Shown: positions 17,963 to 26,607 of the stretch, in pieces
How the letters are laid out: each line of letters begins with the position of its first letter
How positions within the stretch are numbered: the first letter of the stretch is position 1
Source of the DNA: Parasphingorhabdus sp. SCSIO 66989
GTDB taxonomy: Bacteria; Pseudomonadota; Alphaproteobacteria; Sphingomonadales; Sphingomonadaceae
Direction of reading: 5' to 3'
DNA: 64,000 nt
Assembly (NCBI RefSeq): GCF_032852305.1
Contig: NZ_CP136594.1
Location: forward strand, 558,001-622,000
The notes under the pieces: generated by a model
Told to the model about the DNA's origin: nothing
Seen by the model: only the letters and a program-made list of their open reading frames with translations
Database searches by the model: none
Made by a program: the position numbers and the translations under genes

Positions 17963-19299
17963 GATGCACCTGTGGAGGCTGGGATAAATTCGGCTTCCAG
18001 CCAGCGCGTCGACAATCGATTGCTGACGAAATTGTCATGGGCCGCGATGTCGCGCAAAAAGGGAATGGAGGTGGCGATGCCTTCCACCGCGAAATCGGAC
18101 AGATTGTCCTGCAATTGGTCGACCGCCTCCGCGCGGTTCGGCGCGGCCACGATCAGCTTTGCGACCATACTGTCATAATAGGGCGGAACATCGCAGCCGC
18201 TGCCAAAGCCGCTATCGACACGCGCGCCGGAAGGCGGCGTCCAGCCGGTGATGCGGCCCGGTGCAGGACGGAAATCCGCATCCTCGGCGAGGATACGGAC
18301 CTCGATGGCATGACCGCGTGGGACCAGATCGACGGGTGGATCGAAACGGTCAAAAGCCAGAGCGATCTGCCATTGTACAAGGTCGATACCGCAGATCATC
18401 TCGGTCACCGGGTGCTCGACCTGGATGCGGGCATTGACCTCAAGGAAGCGGCTTTGCTCGCGCGCCTCATCCCACAGAAATTCGACGGTGCCGGCACCGC
18501 GATAGGAAATAGCCCCCAGCAATTTTGCCGCCGCCGCTTCCATGTCGGCACGCGCGGTTTCGGGTAAGGCGACAGCAGGCGCTTCCTCAACCAGTTTCTG
18601 GTAGCGGCGCTGAATCGAACAATCGCGCGTGCCCAAGGTAATGATCTGACCATCGCCAAGACCAAAAGCCTGCACCTCAACATGACGCGCCGCTTCGACG
18701 AACGGTTCGAGATAGATACGCCCATCGCCAAAGGCGGCTTCCGCCTCGGTCTGAGCTTCGGAGATGGCGGCCGCAAGATCGGCTTCCTCGCGCACGATCC
18801 GCATGCCGCGCCCGCCGCCGCCGGCCGATGCCTTGGTGACCACCGGATATCCCAAAGTGCGGGCCGCAATAGCTGCAGCATCAGTATCGGTCAGAGCCTC
18901 GCTCGCCTGCCCGGTTTCGACACCCAGTTCCTGCGCCAGAGCGCGAGCTGCCAGCTTGTCGCCCACAGCTTCCATCTGTTCTGGCGTCGGACCACAGAAC
19001 GCAAGGCCCGCATCGGCGACGGCTTGCGCGAAGGCAGCGTTTTCAGACAAGAAGCCATAGCCCGGATGCACAGCCTTGCAGCCGCTGGCCATAGCCGCGT
19101 GCAGCAGAAGGTTACCATCAAGATAGGATTGGCGCGCCGGTGCCGGTCCCAGCACCAGCGCCCTGTCAGCCGCCTTCGCCCACAGGCTGTCCTTATCCGC
19201 CGCAGACACGCCAACCACGGTTTCGATATCGAGCGCCTTTGCCGCTGCGATAATCCGGCATGCGATTTCCCCACGGTTGGCGACGAAGAGCCTGCTCAT
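17959..19299 (-). CDS. biotin carboxylase subunit
   Basis: A 446-residue AccC-type ATP-grasp enzyme that carboxylates biotin on the carrier protein using ATP and bicarbonate. Visible: N-terminal LFVANRGEIACRIIAAAKAL, glycine-rich loop KASAGGGGRGMRIV, GTRDCSIQRRYQKLVEEAP, and the catalytic EVNARIQVEHPVTEM. The length equals stand-alone AccC. It is flanked by its own carrier and a PYC-type carboxyltransferase and not by AccD-like subunits, so it is not fatty-acid ACC. Overlaps of 4 nt on each side. Confidence 0.93.
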   Translation of the reverse strand: MSRLFVANRGEIACRIIAAAKALDIETVVGVSAADKDSLWAKAADRALVLGPAPARQSYLDGNLLLHAAMASGCKAVHPGYGFLSENAAFAQAVADAGLAFCGPTPEQMEAVGDKLAARALAQELGVETGQASEALTDTDAAAIAARTLGYPVVTKASAGGGGRGMRIVREEADLAAAISEAQTEAEAAFGDGRIYLEPFVEAARHVEVQAFGLGDGQIITLGTRDCSIQRRYQKLVEEAPAVALPETARADMEAAAAKLLGAISYRGAGTVEFLWDEAREQSRFLEVNARIQVEHPVTEMICGIDLVQWQIALAFDRFDPPVDLVPRGHAIEVRILAEDADFRPAPGRITGWTPPSGARVDSGFGSGCDVPPYYDSMVAKLIVAAPNRAEAVDQLQDNLSDFAVEGIATSIPFLRDIAAHDNFVSNRLSTRWLEAEFIPASTGAS

Positions 19300-19763
19300 G
19301 AGGTTACTTCGTCATCCGGCTTGATCCGAAGCAGCGTCTGGCCATGTTCGACCAGGTCGCCATCGCTCGCCAGTATCGCGGTGACTGTGCCGGAGCAGGG
19401 CGCGGTCACGCTGGTGAACAGCTTCATCACTTCGATGAGGCACAGGTCATCCCCGGCCTCCACGCGCGCGCCAGGCTGCGTGAACGGCGCTGCACCCGGC
19501 TTGGGCGCCCGGTAGAATGTGCCAAGGCTGGGGGCGATGATGGCAATGCTGCCGTCGTCGATCTCGGCGGGCGGTTCGGGCGGTGAGGCTTGCGCCGGTT
19601 CTGACACAGGCGGAGCCACAGACGGCGATGACGGCGCAGGCACCGGACCGCCATCCTTTGACAGCATCACCTCGACCCCGTCGGCCTTGAGATGGATGGT
19701 ACGCCAATCACTAGCCTCAAACGTGGCAAGGATAGCATCGATATCGGCTCGGGAAATCGCCAT
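19296..19763 (-). CDS. biotin carboxyl carrier protein
   Basis: A 155-residue carrier. After an N-terminal region and a Pro/Ala/Ser-rich linker (~residues 40-65) comes a biotinyl domain with the acceptor Lys at about 114 in IEVMKLFTSV (canonical Met-Lys retained, Val in place of Ala before it). Start set at the ATG at 19763, 7 nt after the kinase stop; the frame upstream lies inside that gene. It carries carboxybiotin between the biotin carboxylase and the PYC-type carboxyltransferase. Confidence 0.9.
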   Translation of the reverse strand: MAISRADIDAILATFEASDWRTIHLKADGVEVMLSKDGGPVPAPSSPSVAPPVSEPAQASPPEPPAEIDDGSIAIIAPSLGTFYRAPKPGAAPFTQPGARVEAGDDLCLIEVMKLFTSVTAPCSGTVTAILASDGDLVEHGQTLLRIKPDDEVTS

Positions 19764-19770
19764 GGCGTAA

Positions 19771-21207
19771 TCAGATCCTCGGTTCAACCAACACGGCAAG
19801 GCGCGCCTCGTCGCCCGCAGCGCTGGCCAGTTCTTGGTAGCGAGCGAGGGCTGGTGCCAAGCTTGGCTGCACAAGCGGCAGCGCGCCATCGAACACTCGT
19901 CCGCTGGCCCCACATGCGGTTATCGTTCGCCCCTCCAACGCAGCCAGAACGCCCGGACCGCATCCGGTAATAACCGGCTTGGCCAGCGACCGTCCGACGA
20001 CGGCGGCGTGGCTGGTCGCACCACCCGCTTCGGTGACCACGGCTTGCGCGGCCAGCATACCACCCACATCATTGGGGCTGGTGGTCGGACGCACCAGAAT
20101 CACGGCTTCGCCTGCCTCGGCGCGGCGTTCCGCCTCAAGCGCGCTTGTCACCGCGACCCCAACACCTGCACCGGGCGAGGCGGGTGTACCGCTGGCCAAC
20201 ACCGAGGCATCGCCTGGCTCGGACAAGACCGGCGCCAACATGGCCGCCAATTGTTCCGGCGTCACTCGGGCCAGCGCTTCGTCACGGTCGATCAACCCTT
20301 CATCATGCATCGCCATGGCAATGGTCACAGCCGCAGTGGCGGTGCGCTTGGCCGACCGGCTCTGCAGGAAGAATAGTTGCCCCGCCTCGATGGTGAACTC
20401 GATGTCCTGAGCATCGCCAGCGGCCTGCTCCAGCGCGCAGGCACCGGCCAGAAGTTGCGCATGGGCCTCAGGCATTGTTGCGGCCAGATTTTCCAGCGGC
20501 TCGGCATTATGGGTACCTGCCACCAGCGTTTCGCCCTGGGCACGTGGCAACCATTCACCCCAAGGCTCAGCCTCGCCGCTGATCGGATTGCGACTGAACA
20601 ACACCCCGGTGCCCGACTGATCGCATAGGTTGCCGAACACCATGGCCTGCACGGTGACAGCGGTGCAGAGATCATCCGAAATCTCATGATGCGCACGATA
20701 GCGACGGGCGCGGCGACTATTCCATGAGGCCATCACCGCTTCGACCGCCGCAAGCAACTGGTCTTTGGCGGCTTCGGGAACGGCGCCAACATAATCGTTG
20801 AACTGGGTTTCAAAGCTGGCCTTCACATTGGCTACGAAGCCGGGATCGCCCGTTTCGGCTGACAGGCCCGCCGCTGATCGCTCGGTAAGGCCGAGGTTGA
20901 GCAGCGTTTCCATCATGCCGGGCATCGACACGGCAGCGCCTGAACGCACAGATAGCAGCAGCGGCCTTTCGGCACCGTCGAAACGCCGCCCGGTTCTGGT
21001 TTCCAGGCCTTTGACCCCGGCCATTAATTGTTCGGCGAAATTGTCGGGCAGCTGACCGGTCGCCAACCAGGCGCGTGTCACTTCTACCGGCACCACAAAC
21101 GCAGGTGGTACGGGGAGGCCCAATCTCGCCATTGCCAGCAAAGACGCTGCCTTGCCGCCGATGCGATCCGGTCCTGCCTCCAGCGTTGCTTCGAGCGGTA
21201 AGATCAT
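19771..21207 (-). CDS. PPDK-like kinase lacking the PEP/pyruvate domain
   Basis: A 478-residue protein. Residues ~1-300 are the PPDK/PEP-synthase ATP-grasp domain (GGKAASLLAMARLGLPVPPAF, LLSVRSGAAVSMPGMMETLL). Residues ~345-460 are a swivelling phosphohistidine domain with the catalytic His at ~400 in EAGGATSHAAVVG. The C-terminal PEP/pyruvate TIM barrel of PPDK (roughly 350 residues) is absent, so it can take phosphate from ATP onto His but needs another protein to pass it on, as in split phenylphosphate synthases. The start at 21207 forms an ATGA overlap with the upstream gene. Confidence 0.85.
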   Translation of the reverse strand: MILPLEATLEAGPDRIGGKAASLLAMARLGLPVPPAFVVPVEVTRAWLATGQLPDNFAEQLMAGVKGLETRTGRRFDGAERPLLLSVRSGAAVSMPGMMETLLNLGLTERSAAGLSAETGDPGFVANVKASFETQFNDYVGAVPEAAKDQLLAAVEAVMASWNSRRARRYRAHHEISDDLCTAVTVQAMVFGNLCDQSGTGVLFSRNPISGEAEPWGEWLPRAQGETLVAGTHNAEPLENLAATMPEAHAQLLAGACALEQAAGDAQDIEFTIEAGQLFFLQSRSAKRTATAAVTIAMAMHDEGLIDRDEALARVTPEQLAAMLAPVLSEPGDASVLASGTPASPGAGVGVAVTSALEAERRAEAGEAVILVRPTTSPNDVGGMLAAQAVVTEAGGATSHAAVVGRSLAKPVITGCGPGVLAALEGRTITACGASGRVFDGALPLVQPSLAPALARYQELASAAGDEARLAVLVEPRI

Positions 21208-21818
21208 TCCACCCGCTCCGTGCCCGACAGGCGCAGCAATTCCTCGTGCAGGTCGAACCACAGGGTGTGATAACTCTCGCAACCGACATCAGACACAAAC
21301 GCAATATCCCCGTCTTCCGCAGCCTCGATCGCCTTCAAAAGCCCGTCGCGATAAACGGCAAGACGCGGCACCAGATTGGCGAACTGGTCCAGCAGCGCAG
21401 TCACACGGTCATGGAACCGGCCCAGCCGGTCGATAATGCGCTCATCATAGTCCGCGTCGCTATGGTCATTTGCTATGGTGGTGCCGACGATGGTGCGGGT
21501 CTGCCAATCGGTCATTAAAGCCTTGAGGTCGCGATTCACCACTTCAAAGCGCTCTACCGCAGAGACAAAGTCCGGATCAGCTCGCAGCGAAGCGCATATA
21601 CGCGAATAATCGGCGCTGAGCGCAAGCTGAGCAAGCGGTGCCAGCATCAGTTTATCACCGGCGCGCACCACACGGCCCTGGGTTTCGGCAATCTCCAGCA
21701 TCGCTTCGACCTCGGCAAGCTCAAGAGCCATGCGATGCGCAATGTCTGCCGGCGTCGCCGTGCGCAAAATGGCCAAGCCATGCAGAGTCATATGCCAGTT
21801 CGGACCGGGGTTTCTCAT
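21204..21818 (-). CDS. unrecognised winged-helix-like protein of the kinase module
   Basis: A 204-residue protein I cannot assign. Residues ~8-60 read like a winged helix (HGLAILRTATPADIAHRMAL, then EVEAMLEIAETQGRVVRAGD and a short wing). Residues ~65-204 are predicted mostly helical (YDERIIDRLGRFHDRVTALL) and end at the kinase start with an ATGA overlap. The tight coupling to the PPDK-like kinase argues for a partner or allosteric subunit and not a classical DNA-binding regulator, but either is possible. Confidence 0.7.
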   Translation of the reverse strand: MRNPGPNWHMTLHGLAILRTATPADIAHRMALELAEVEAMLEIAETQGRVVRAGDKLMLAPLAQLALSADYSRICASLRADPDFVSAVERFEVVNRDLKALMTDWQTRTIVGTTIANDHSDADYDERIIDRLGRFHDRVTALLDQFANLVPRLAVYRDGLLKAIEAAEDGDIAFVSDVGCESYHTLWFDLHEELLRLSGTERVE

Positions 21819-23287
21819 GCGGCCACCTCCTGTCCTTCAAGAACCCGCCGCTTCACTTCACGGCGCAGGATCTTGTTTGCCGGGCTCTTGGGTAGCGCAG
21901 TCCAGACATTGACGGATTTGGGTGCTTTATAGCCTGCCAAGGCTGATCGGGCGTGCGCCAGCAGAGCAGCCGTATCGATATTCTGCCCGCTCACCACGGC
22001 GTGGACGCGATCGCCCCATTTCTCGTCGGGCAGGCCGATAACGGCGGCCTCGACCACCCCGGGGAAGGCGAGCAGCACGTCTTCGACCTCACGTGGATAG
22101 ACGTTGTAACCACCGGAGATCAGCATATCGCCCTTGCGGTCGAGCAGATAGAAAAAGCCGTCCTCATCCATGCGGCCAATATCGCCGGTGTGCAGCCAGC
22201 CACCACGAAAAGCCTCTGCTGTCGCGTCCGGCCTGTTCCAGTAACGCGCCATGAGTTGCGGCCCTTTGACCACAATCTCACCCGCAGCGCCCGCTGGCAA
22301 TAGCGTGTCATCATCGTCCATCACCGCCACTTGGGCGATGGTGAACGGCCGCCCACAGGAACCGACCCGATCATGCTCATCGGGTTTAAGGCATGTGATC
22401 ACCATCGGCGATTCCGCTTGCCCATAGGTCTGCACGAAGATCGGACCGAAACACTGCTCGGCACGGGCATAGAGCGCCGGTGCGATCGGCGAGGCACCAT
22501 AGGCGATGCGCCGCAGCGCAAGCTCAGCATCATCAAGGCCGGGTTCTTCCAGCAACAAGGCCAGCATAGTGGGCACCAGGAAGGTCATCGTTGCGCTAGT
22601 CGAAGCGGCCAGCGTCACGAAGTCGGCGGCATCGAATTTCTCCATGACCAGTGAGGTAGCACCGCGCGTCAAAGCAGGCAGGAAGAATGCACCTGAGGCA
22701 TGGGCAATAGGCGCTGCATGCAGGAAGCTGTCGGCGTCACTGATGTCCGGTACAAGATCGGTAAGGAAAGCGGAAAGCTCGGCAAGTTCGCCGCGCTCGG
22801 TCAGGGTCACCGCTTTGGGCTTGCCAGTGGTGCCGCCGGTGAAGCCGAGGCGGTAAGGCTCATCCAGATTGCGTTCGACGATGACAGGATCATCACTGGC
22901 GGCATCCAGCAGCGCCTGCAGCCGGGCCGGGGGCAGCGTGGTCTCCACCCCCAAATCGGGCGCGTCCTCGCTTACCAGAACCGCGCTTGCGCCGACCTCG
23001 GCCAGTTTGAAGCGCAAGTCAGACGGGGTGTCACGGCTGTTGAGACTGACCCGCACCAGCCCTGCCTTGGCCAATCCGTAATAGGCTATCAGGCAATCAA
23101 TCCCGTTTGGTAACAATACGCCCACCCGCTCGCCATCAGCCAGACCGAGAGCCCGCAGCGCATTCGCGAAGCGGTTCGTGGCGGCATCGAAATCCGCAAA
23201 GCTCACCACCCGCTCGCCTTCTATCAGGCACGGCTTGCTGCCAAACTGGCGGGCAGCGCGTGTGATCAGGTCAGCGATCTGGCTCAT
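21815..23287 (-). CDS. AMP-dependent acyl-CoA synthetase
   Basis: A 490-residue ANL-family ligase. Motifs: the phosphate loop LGFTGGTTGKPKAVTL, VQTYGQAESPMV, WLHTGDIGRMDEDGFFYLLDRKGDMLISGGYNVYPREVE, and the C-terminal catalytic Lys in PKSPANKILRREVK. It activates a carboxylic acid to its CoA thioester through an acyl-adenylate. In context it would activate the product of the carboxylase (a 3-oxo acid) or another acid for the thiolase and dehydrogenase. Overlaps both neighbours by 4 nt. Confidence 0.92.
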   Translation of the reverse strand: MSQIADLITRAARQFGSKPCLIEGERVVSFADFDAATNRFANALRALGLADGERVGVLLPNGIDCLIAYYGLAKAGLVRVSLNSRDTPSDLRFKLAEVGASAVLVSEDAPDLGVETTLPPARLQALLDAASDDPVIVERNLDEPYRLGFTGGTTGKPKAVTLTERGELAELSAFLTDLVPDISDADSFLHAAPIAHASGAFFLPALTRGATSLVMEKFDAADFVTLAASTSATMTFLVPTMLALLLEEPGLDDAELALRRIAYGASPIAPALYARAEQCFGPIFVQTYGQAESPMVITCLKPDEHDRVGSCGRPFTIAQVAVMDDDDTLLPAGAAGEIVVKGPQLMARYWNRPDATAEAFRGGWLHTGDIGRMDEDGFFYLLDRKGDMLISGGYNVYPREVEDVLLAFPGVVEAAVIGLPDEKWGDRVHAVVSGQNIDTAALLAHARSALAGYKAPKSVNVWTALPKSPANKILRREVKRRVLEGQEVAA

Positions 23288-24759
23288 CTGTCACAGCCCG
23301 GATAGGCGCGTGCCGTCTCGCACCGGAAATTCTCTTCCGGACGGCAGCTTTTCGGCACAAAGGCCCGCGCGGCCTCGTTATATTGCGCAAGGCTGAGCAC
23401 GCCGCGCGTGGTTTGATAGCGGTCATTCTTGGCTGGCAAATGGCTGCCGCCCGGCATGGGCGGCGCCATTCGCGGTAGGAATGGGGCCCCGTTCAGGACC
23501 GATAGCGGCAGCGGGGTCAACACCCGGGTCGGCTTGTCTGACCATTTCATCATGCCGTGCGGTGCCGTTTGCTGGCTTGGAAGTGTCAGGCCACCGACCA
23601 GTTCCCCCAGCGCAGTATCAGCATATTCATCCGAGAGCAGAGGCCGGAATCGTTCAGCCCGCGGATCAATTTCCAGCCAATCGGCCGGATCGAACACGCC
23701 TGCAATATGCGCGATTTCCTTGCAGATGGCGTAATAGGATAGGGCACCGGCGTCGATCAGCTGATCACGGCTCCATTCGGCCATGCGCAGCCAAAGCTTG
23801 TCGGTCGCGGCTTTGGCACGATCAGACAGATCGTCCAGCATGGCAGTGAGTGTCTCCGGCGTGTCCATGCCCACCGGCACATGGCCCTCGCTCAGCGTGT
23901 CCGAGGTATAGAGGCCGATGCCGGTCAGGCGATCGGGCGTGAACTCGGGCGTCGATTCAAAGCTGCCCCAGTCATCGACCAGATGGAAATGGCAGCCGGT
24001 AACCTCCATCGCCACGGTGAGATTGTTGAACGGCATATCGCTGGCAATATCATCGAGCCAGGGCAATGAAGTCTCGCCAAGATCCATGAAATCGCGCATC
24101 AGCAATTGGCTGTCATCAGTGAGACGATAGGGACCGGAATTGGTCAGGCTGATGCGGCTCTCGGCGCTGACCAGAAATCCATATTGCGAGACCGTGGCGA
24201 GGAAGCGCTGGGCCGCCACAGAAAGCGCGCCACCGGGTTCTACTTTATGCATCTCCCCGGCAAAACGCTGCACGGCGCTATGCGGCAGTATCTGCGCGCG
24301 CTGGTTATAATCGGCATTGGTTAAATGGCCGTCATTACGGTGCCAGGAAAGTTGGAAGCGCTTCCAGAAATCCATTACCGTGATCACATCTTCGATCGCA
24401 TCCTGCGGGCGCAGAAAGCCGAGGTTGATGAGATATTCGCGGCCCAACAGGTAGAAACTGGGTAATGCCCAGCCGATTGAGCTGTTCTGTGCCTTCACCC
24501 CCATTTGGCGTGCGCGATCGGCGATCTCCTCGGCAGGCATCGAAGCCTCGACCTTTCGGATCAGGCTGGGATAGCGGTAAAAGGCATTGAGATAGGACAG
24601 GAGAATATAGGCCGAGACCGGGTACAGTTTGGAACCCTGCACCGTGCGGGTGAGGCACAGCCAATAAGTGCTGTCGGCACAGGCCTGGATTAGCTGGTTT
24701 GTCTCCAACAGTTGCGCATAGCTGATAGCAGGGCGCTCGGGAGATACCGGGTCGGTCAT
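23284..24759 (-). CDS. unrecognised 491-residue protein of the kinase/carboxylase operon
   Basis: No family recognised. It is soluble-looking, with no signal peptide or clear membrane segment, and is rich in aromatic residues in its first half (STYWLCLTRTVQG, YILLSYLNAFYRYP, MDFWKRFQLSWHRNDGH). A mixed middle contains GCHFHLVDDWGSFES, and the tail is proline/arginine-rich with two Cys (RCETARAYPGCDR). It overlaps the ligase and the swivel-protein genes by 4 nt each, so it is an obligate member of the operon. A role as the substrate-binding subunit of the split kinase is attractive because that function is otherwise missing, but this is inference. Confidence 0.75.
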   Translation of the reverse strand: MTDPVSPERPAISYAQLLETNQLIQACADSTYWLCLTRTVQGSKLYPVSAYILLSYLNAFYRYPSLIRKVEASMPAEEIADRARQMGVKAQNSSIGWALPSFYLLGREYLINLGFLRPQDAIEDVITVMDFWKRFQLSWHRNDGHLTNADYNQRAQILPHSAVQRFAGEMHKVEPGGALSVAAQRFLATVSQYGFLVSAESRISLTNSGPYRLTDDSQLLMRDFMDLGETSLPWLDDIASDMPFNNLTVAMEVTGCHFHLVDDWGSFESTPEFTPDRLTGIGLYTSDTLSEGHVPVGMDTPETLTAMLDDLSDRAKAATDKLWLRMAEWSRDQLIDAGALSYYAICKEIAHIAGVFDPADWLEIDPRAERFRPLLSDEYADTALGELVGGLTLPSQQTAPHGMMKWSDKPTRVLTPLPLSVLNGAPFLPRMAPPMPGGSHLPAKNDRYQTTRGVLSLAQYNEAARAFVPKSCRPEENFRCETARAYPGCDR

Positions 24760-25481
24760 GACAGCTTCCAGATACGCGCCGGCATCTCGGTGTCGGTGAG
24801 ATAAGAATCGGCCGTGCGCGCAGCAGCGGTAGTTTCCAGAAGGACGCGATCGCCCTCAGCCACGCCCGAAAGGCGCACATTCATCAGGCAGGGAATACCG
24901 TATTCGCGGGCGAGGATGCCGAGGTGCGAGCGCACTGTGCCGCCTGCGCATACCAGCCCGGCAAAGCTTTCGAGGATCGGCGCGGTCAGTGTCCCGCCAC
25001 TGTCGTCGATAATGGCGATGCTGCCTTCGGGGACCCCCTCTTCCATCAGCGCAATAACCTGCGCGGCTGATCGCACATATCGGGCGACGCCGGTCACGTC
25101 AGCGGCACCCTGAACCACATTGTCACCCACTCCGCACAGCGCCTTGCCATCCGCATCGGCTGGCTCGGACGGGGCATCGGGATGGTCAAAGCCTCCCTCC
25201 AGTGCGCCCAGACCCTGATACGCATCGGGTCGCTCAACCGCAGAGATGGTGGCGGAAAAGCTGTAACGATGGCCGCTCGCCAAAATGGCGGCATCGATTG
25301 CAGCAAGGTCGTCCTTTGTAATTACATCGTCGATTGGCCCGGCGACAAACGCGTCCCAGTCAAGCCCGCTCTCCGTGAAGCGACGCCGCACCAGGTCGCG
25401 GACGCTCAGATGGACCGCTGCAACCAGCGGTGAGTCGGGTTCCCCTCCCCACAGGCCATTGTCGGTGGGCAGCTGCGTCAT
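24756..25481 (-). CDS. stand-alone phosphohistidine swivel-domain (PEP-utiliser mobile domain) protein
   Basis: A 241-residue protein. The C-terminal part (~130-235) is a PEP-utiliser mobile domain: GGTVRSHLGILAREYGIP carries the phosphorylatable His at ~186 in the usual SHxxIxAREYGIP setting. The N-terminal 120 residues are unassigned (LVAAVHLSVRDLVRRRFTES, RYSFSATISAVERPD). It has no ATP-grasp domain, so it must be phosphorylated by a partner, plausibly the PPDK-like protein encoded 3.5 kb downstream in the same run. Overlaps of 4 nt on each side. Confidence 0.8.
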   Translation of the reverse strand: MTQLPTDNGLWGGEPDSPLVAAVHLSVRDLVRRRFTESGLDWDAFVAGPIDDVITKDDLAAIDAAILASGHRYSFSATISAVERPDAYQGLGALEGGFDHPDAPSEPADADGKALCGVGDNVVQGAADVTGVARYVRSAAQVIALMEEGVPEGSIAIIDDSGGTLTAPILESFAGLVCAGGTVRSHLGILAREYGIPCLMNVRLSGVAEGDRVLLETTAAARTADSYLTDTEMPARIWKLS

Positions 25482-26503
25482 GCCCGCGCCTCCTTTGCCC
25501 CCGGGTCGGTCATCACCAGCAGCGTGCCGTTGTTATGCCCTTGGAAAAGGTCGCCAAAATGCTGTGGCAATTGGTCAAACCCCTCGCGCAGGTCATTGCG
25601 ATAGACTATCGCGCCACTTTCATATTGCGCCTTCAAATCCGCCCTTGCGGTTTCCCATTCAGCGGCAAAATCACCGACGAGGAAACCGCGCATGGTGATG
25701 CCACCATAGATGAGCCGCATCATATTGGCCGGACCGCGCATAGCCGCGCCGTCATAGCCTGCTATCTGACCGCACAGAGCGATGCGGCCCATCCGGTTCA
25801 TCGCATCCACAGCGGCATCGAGGGTGTCGCCGCCGACATTGTCGAAGAACACATCGATCCCGTCAGCGCAGGCGCTTGCAATGGCTTCAGGCAGCTGCTC
25901 GTTTTGATAGTCAATCGCGGCATCACAGCCGGCTGTCTCTGTCAGCCAGCGGCATTTGTCCGGCCCACCGGCAATACCGACGACGCGGGCACCAATCGCG
26001 CGGCCCAGCTGGACCGCGACGCCGCCAACCGAACCCGCTGCGCCCGATACCAGCAATGTCTCGCCAGCATGAAGCACCCCGATCCGGTGAATTCCAAACC
26101 AGGCGGTAAGCGGATTGATACCGAGCTGTCCCATGGCATCCACAAGGCTGAGATGTGACGGTACCAGTTCGGTTTCGCTGCCGGGCAAACGAAAGCGGCT
26201 CTGCCAGCGCCCAAGACAGGTAATATCAGCCCCCACTGGGCGGTCGGGGTCATTCGAGGCAATGATACGGCCTCCTGCAGGGGCTAACATAGCCTCCCCC
26301 AGCGGCACCGAGGGATAAAGATTGTTCCCCGGGGGATCCATCCAATTGCGCATAGTCGGCGCGCACAGGAACAGGCGCAATTCCACTTCCACCTCGCCAG
26401 CAGCGAGCGGCTGCTCGGATGCAGGCTGCTCTTCTAAAGTAAAGATATCTGTGTGCAGGCGACCCTCTGGCCGGCGCGAGAGAACCCATTGCTGGTCAGC
26501 CAT
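25478..26503 (-). CDS. NADPH-dependent MDR oxidoreductase (2-alkenal/prostaglandin reductase type)
   Basis: A 341-residue zinc-independent medium-chain reductase of the leukotriene B4 dehydrogenase/CurA type. It has LFLCAPTMRNWMDP near the N-terminus, the nucleotide motif VSGAAGSVGGVAVQLGR, and VFFDNVGGDTLDAAV. These enzymes reduce alpha,beta-unsaturated ketones or aldehydes, which would supply a saturated ketone to the rest of the pathway (inference). Start set at 26503 because GGAG lies 6 nt before it; an ATG at 26515 has no site. First gene of the 14-gene run. Confidence 0.87.
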   Translation of the reverse strand: MADQQWVLSRRPEGRLHTDIFTLEEQPASEQPLAAGEVEVELRLFLCAPTMRNWMDPPGNNLYPSVPLGEAMLAPAGGRIIASNDPDRPVGADITCLGRWQSRFRLPGSETELVPSHLSLVDAMGQLGINPLTAWFGIHRIGVLHAGETLLVSGAAGSVGGVAVQLGRAIGARVVGIAGGPDKCRWLTETAGCDAAIDYQNEQLPEAIASACADGIDVFFDNVGGDTLDAAVDAMNRMGRIALCGQIAGYDGAAMRGPANMMRLIYGGITMRGFLVGDFAAEWETARADLKAQYESGAIVYRNDLREGFDQLPQHFGDLFQGHNNGTLLVMTDPGAKEARA

Positions 26504-26607
26504 GACCCGCTCCATTCTCTGACCGCAAACCCGGAAAACGGCTTTGATGCGATGGCCCTACCATCCTATTCTACTCTCCCATTAATTATTATAGTCTGCT
26601 TCATTGG

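Noticed and set aside
16511-19763. Acetyl- or propionyl-CoA carboxylase
   Set aside because: The carboxyltransferase is of the pyruvate-carboxylase DRE-TIM type, not the crotonase-fold AccD/PccB type used for acyl-CoAs.
19771-21207. Pyruvate phosphate dikinase for PEP synthesis from fucose-derived pyruvate
   Set aside because: The C-terminal PEP/pyruvate barrel is missing (478 residues against roughly 870-900), and no separate barrel gene is seen, so it cannot be an ordinary PPDK.
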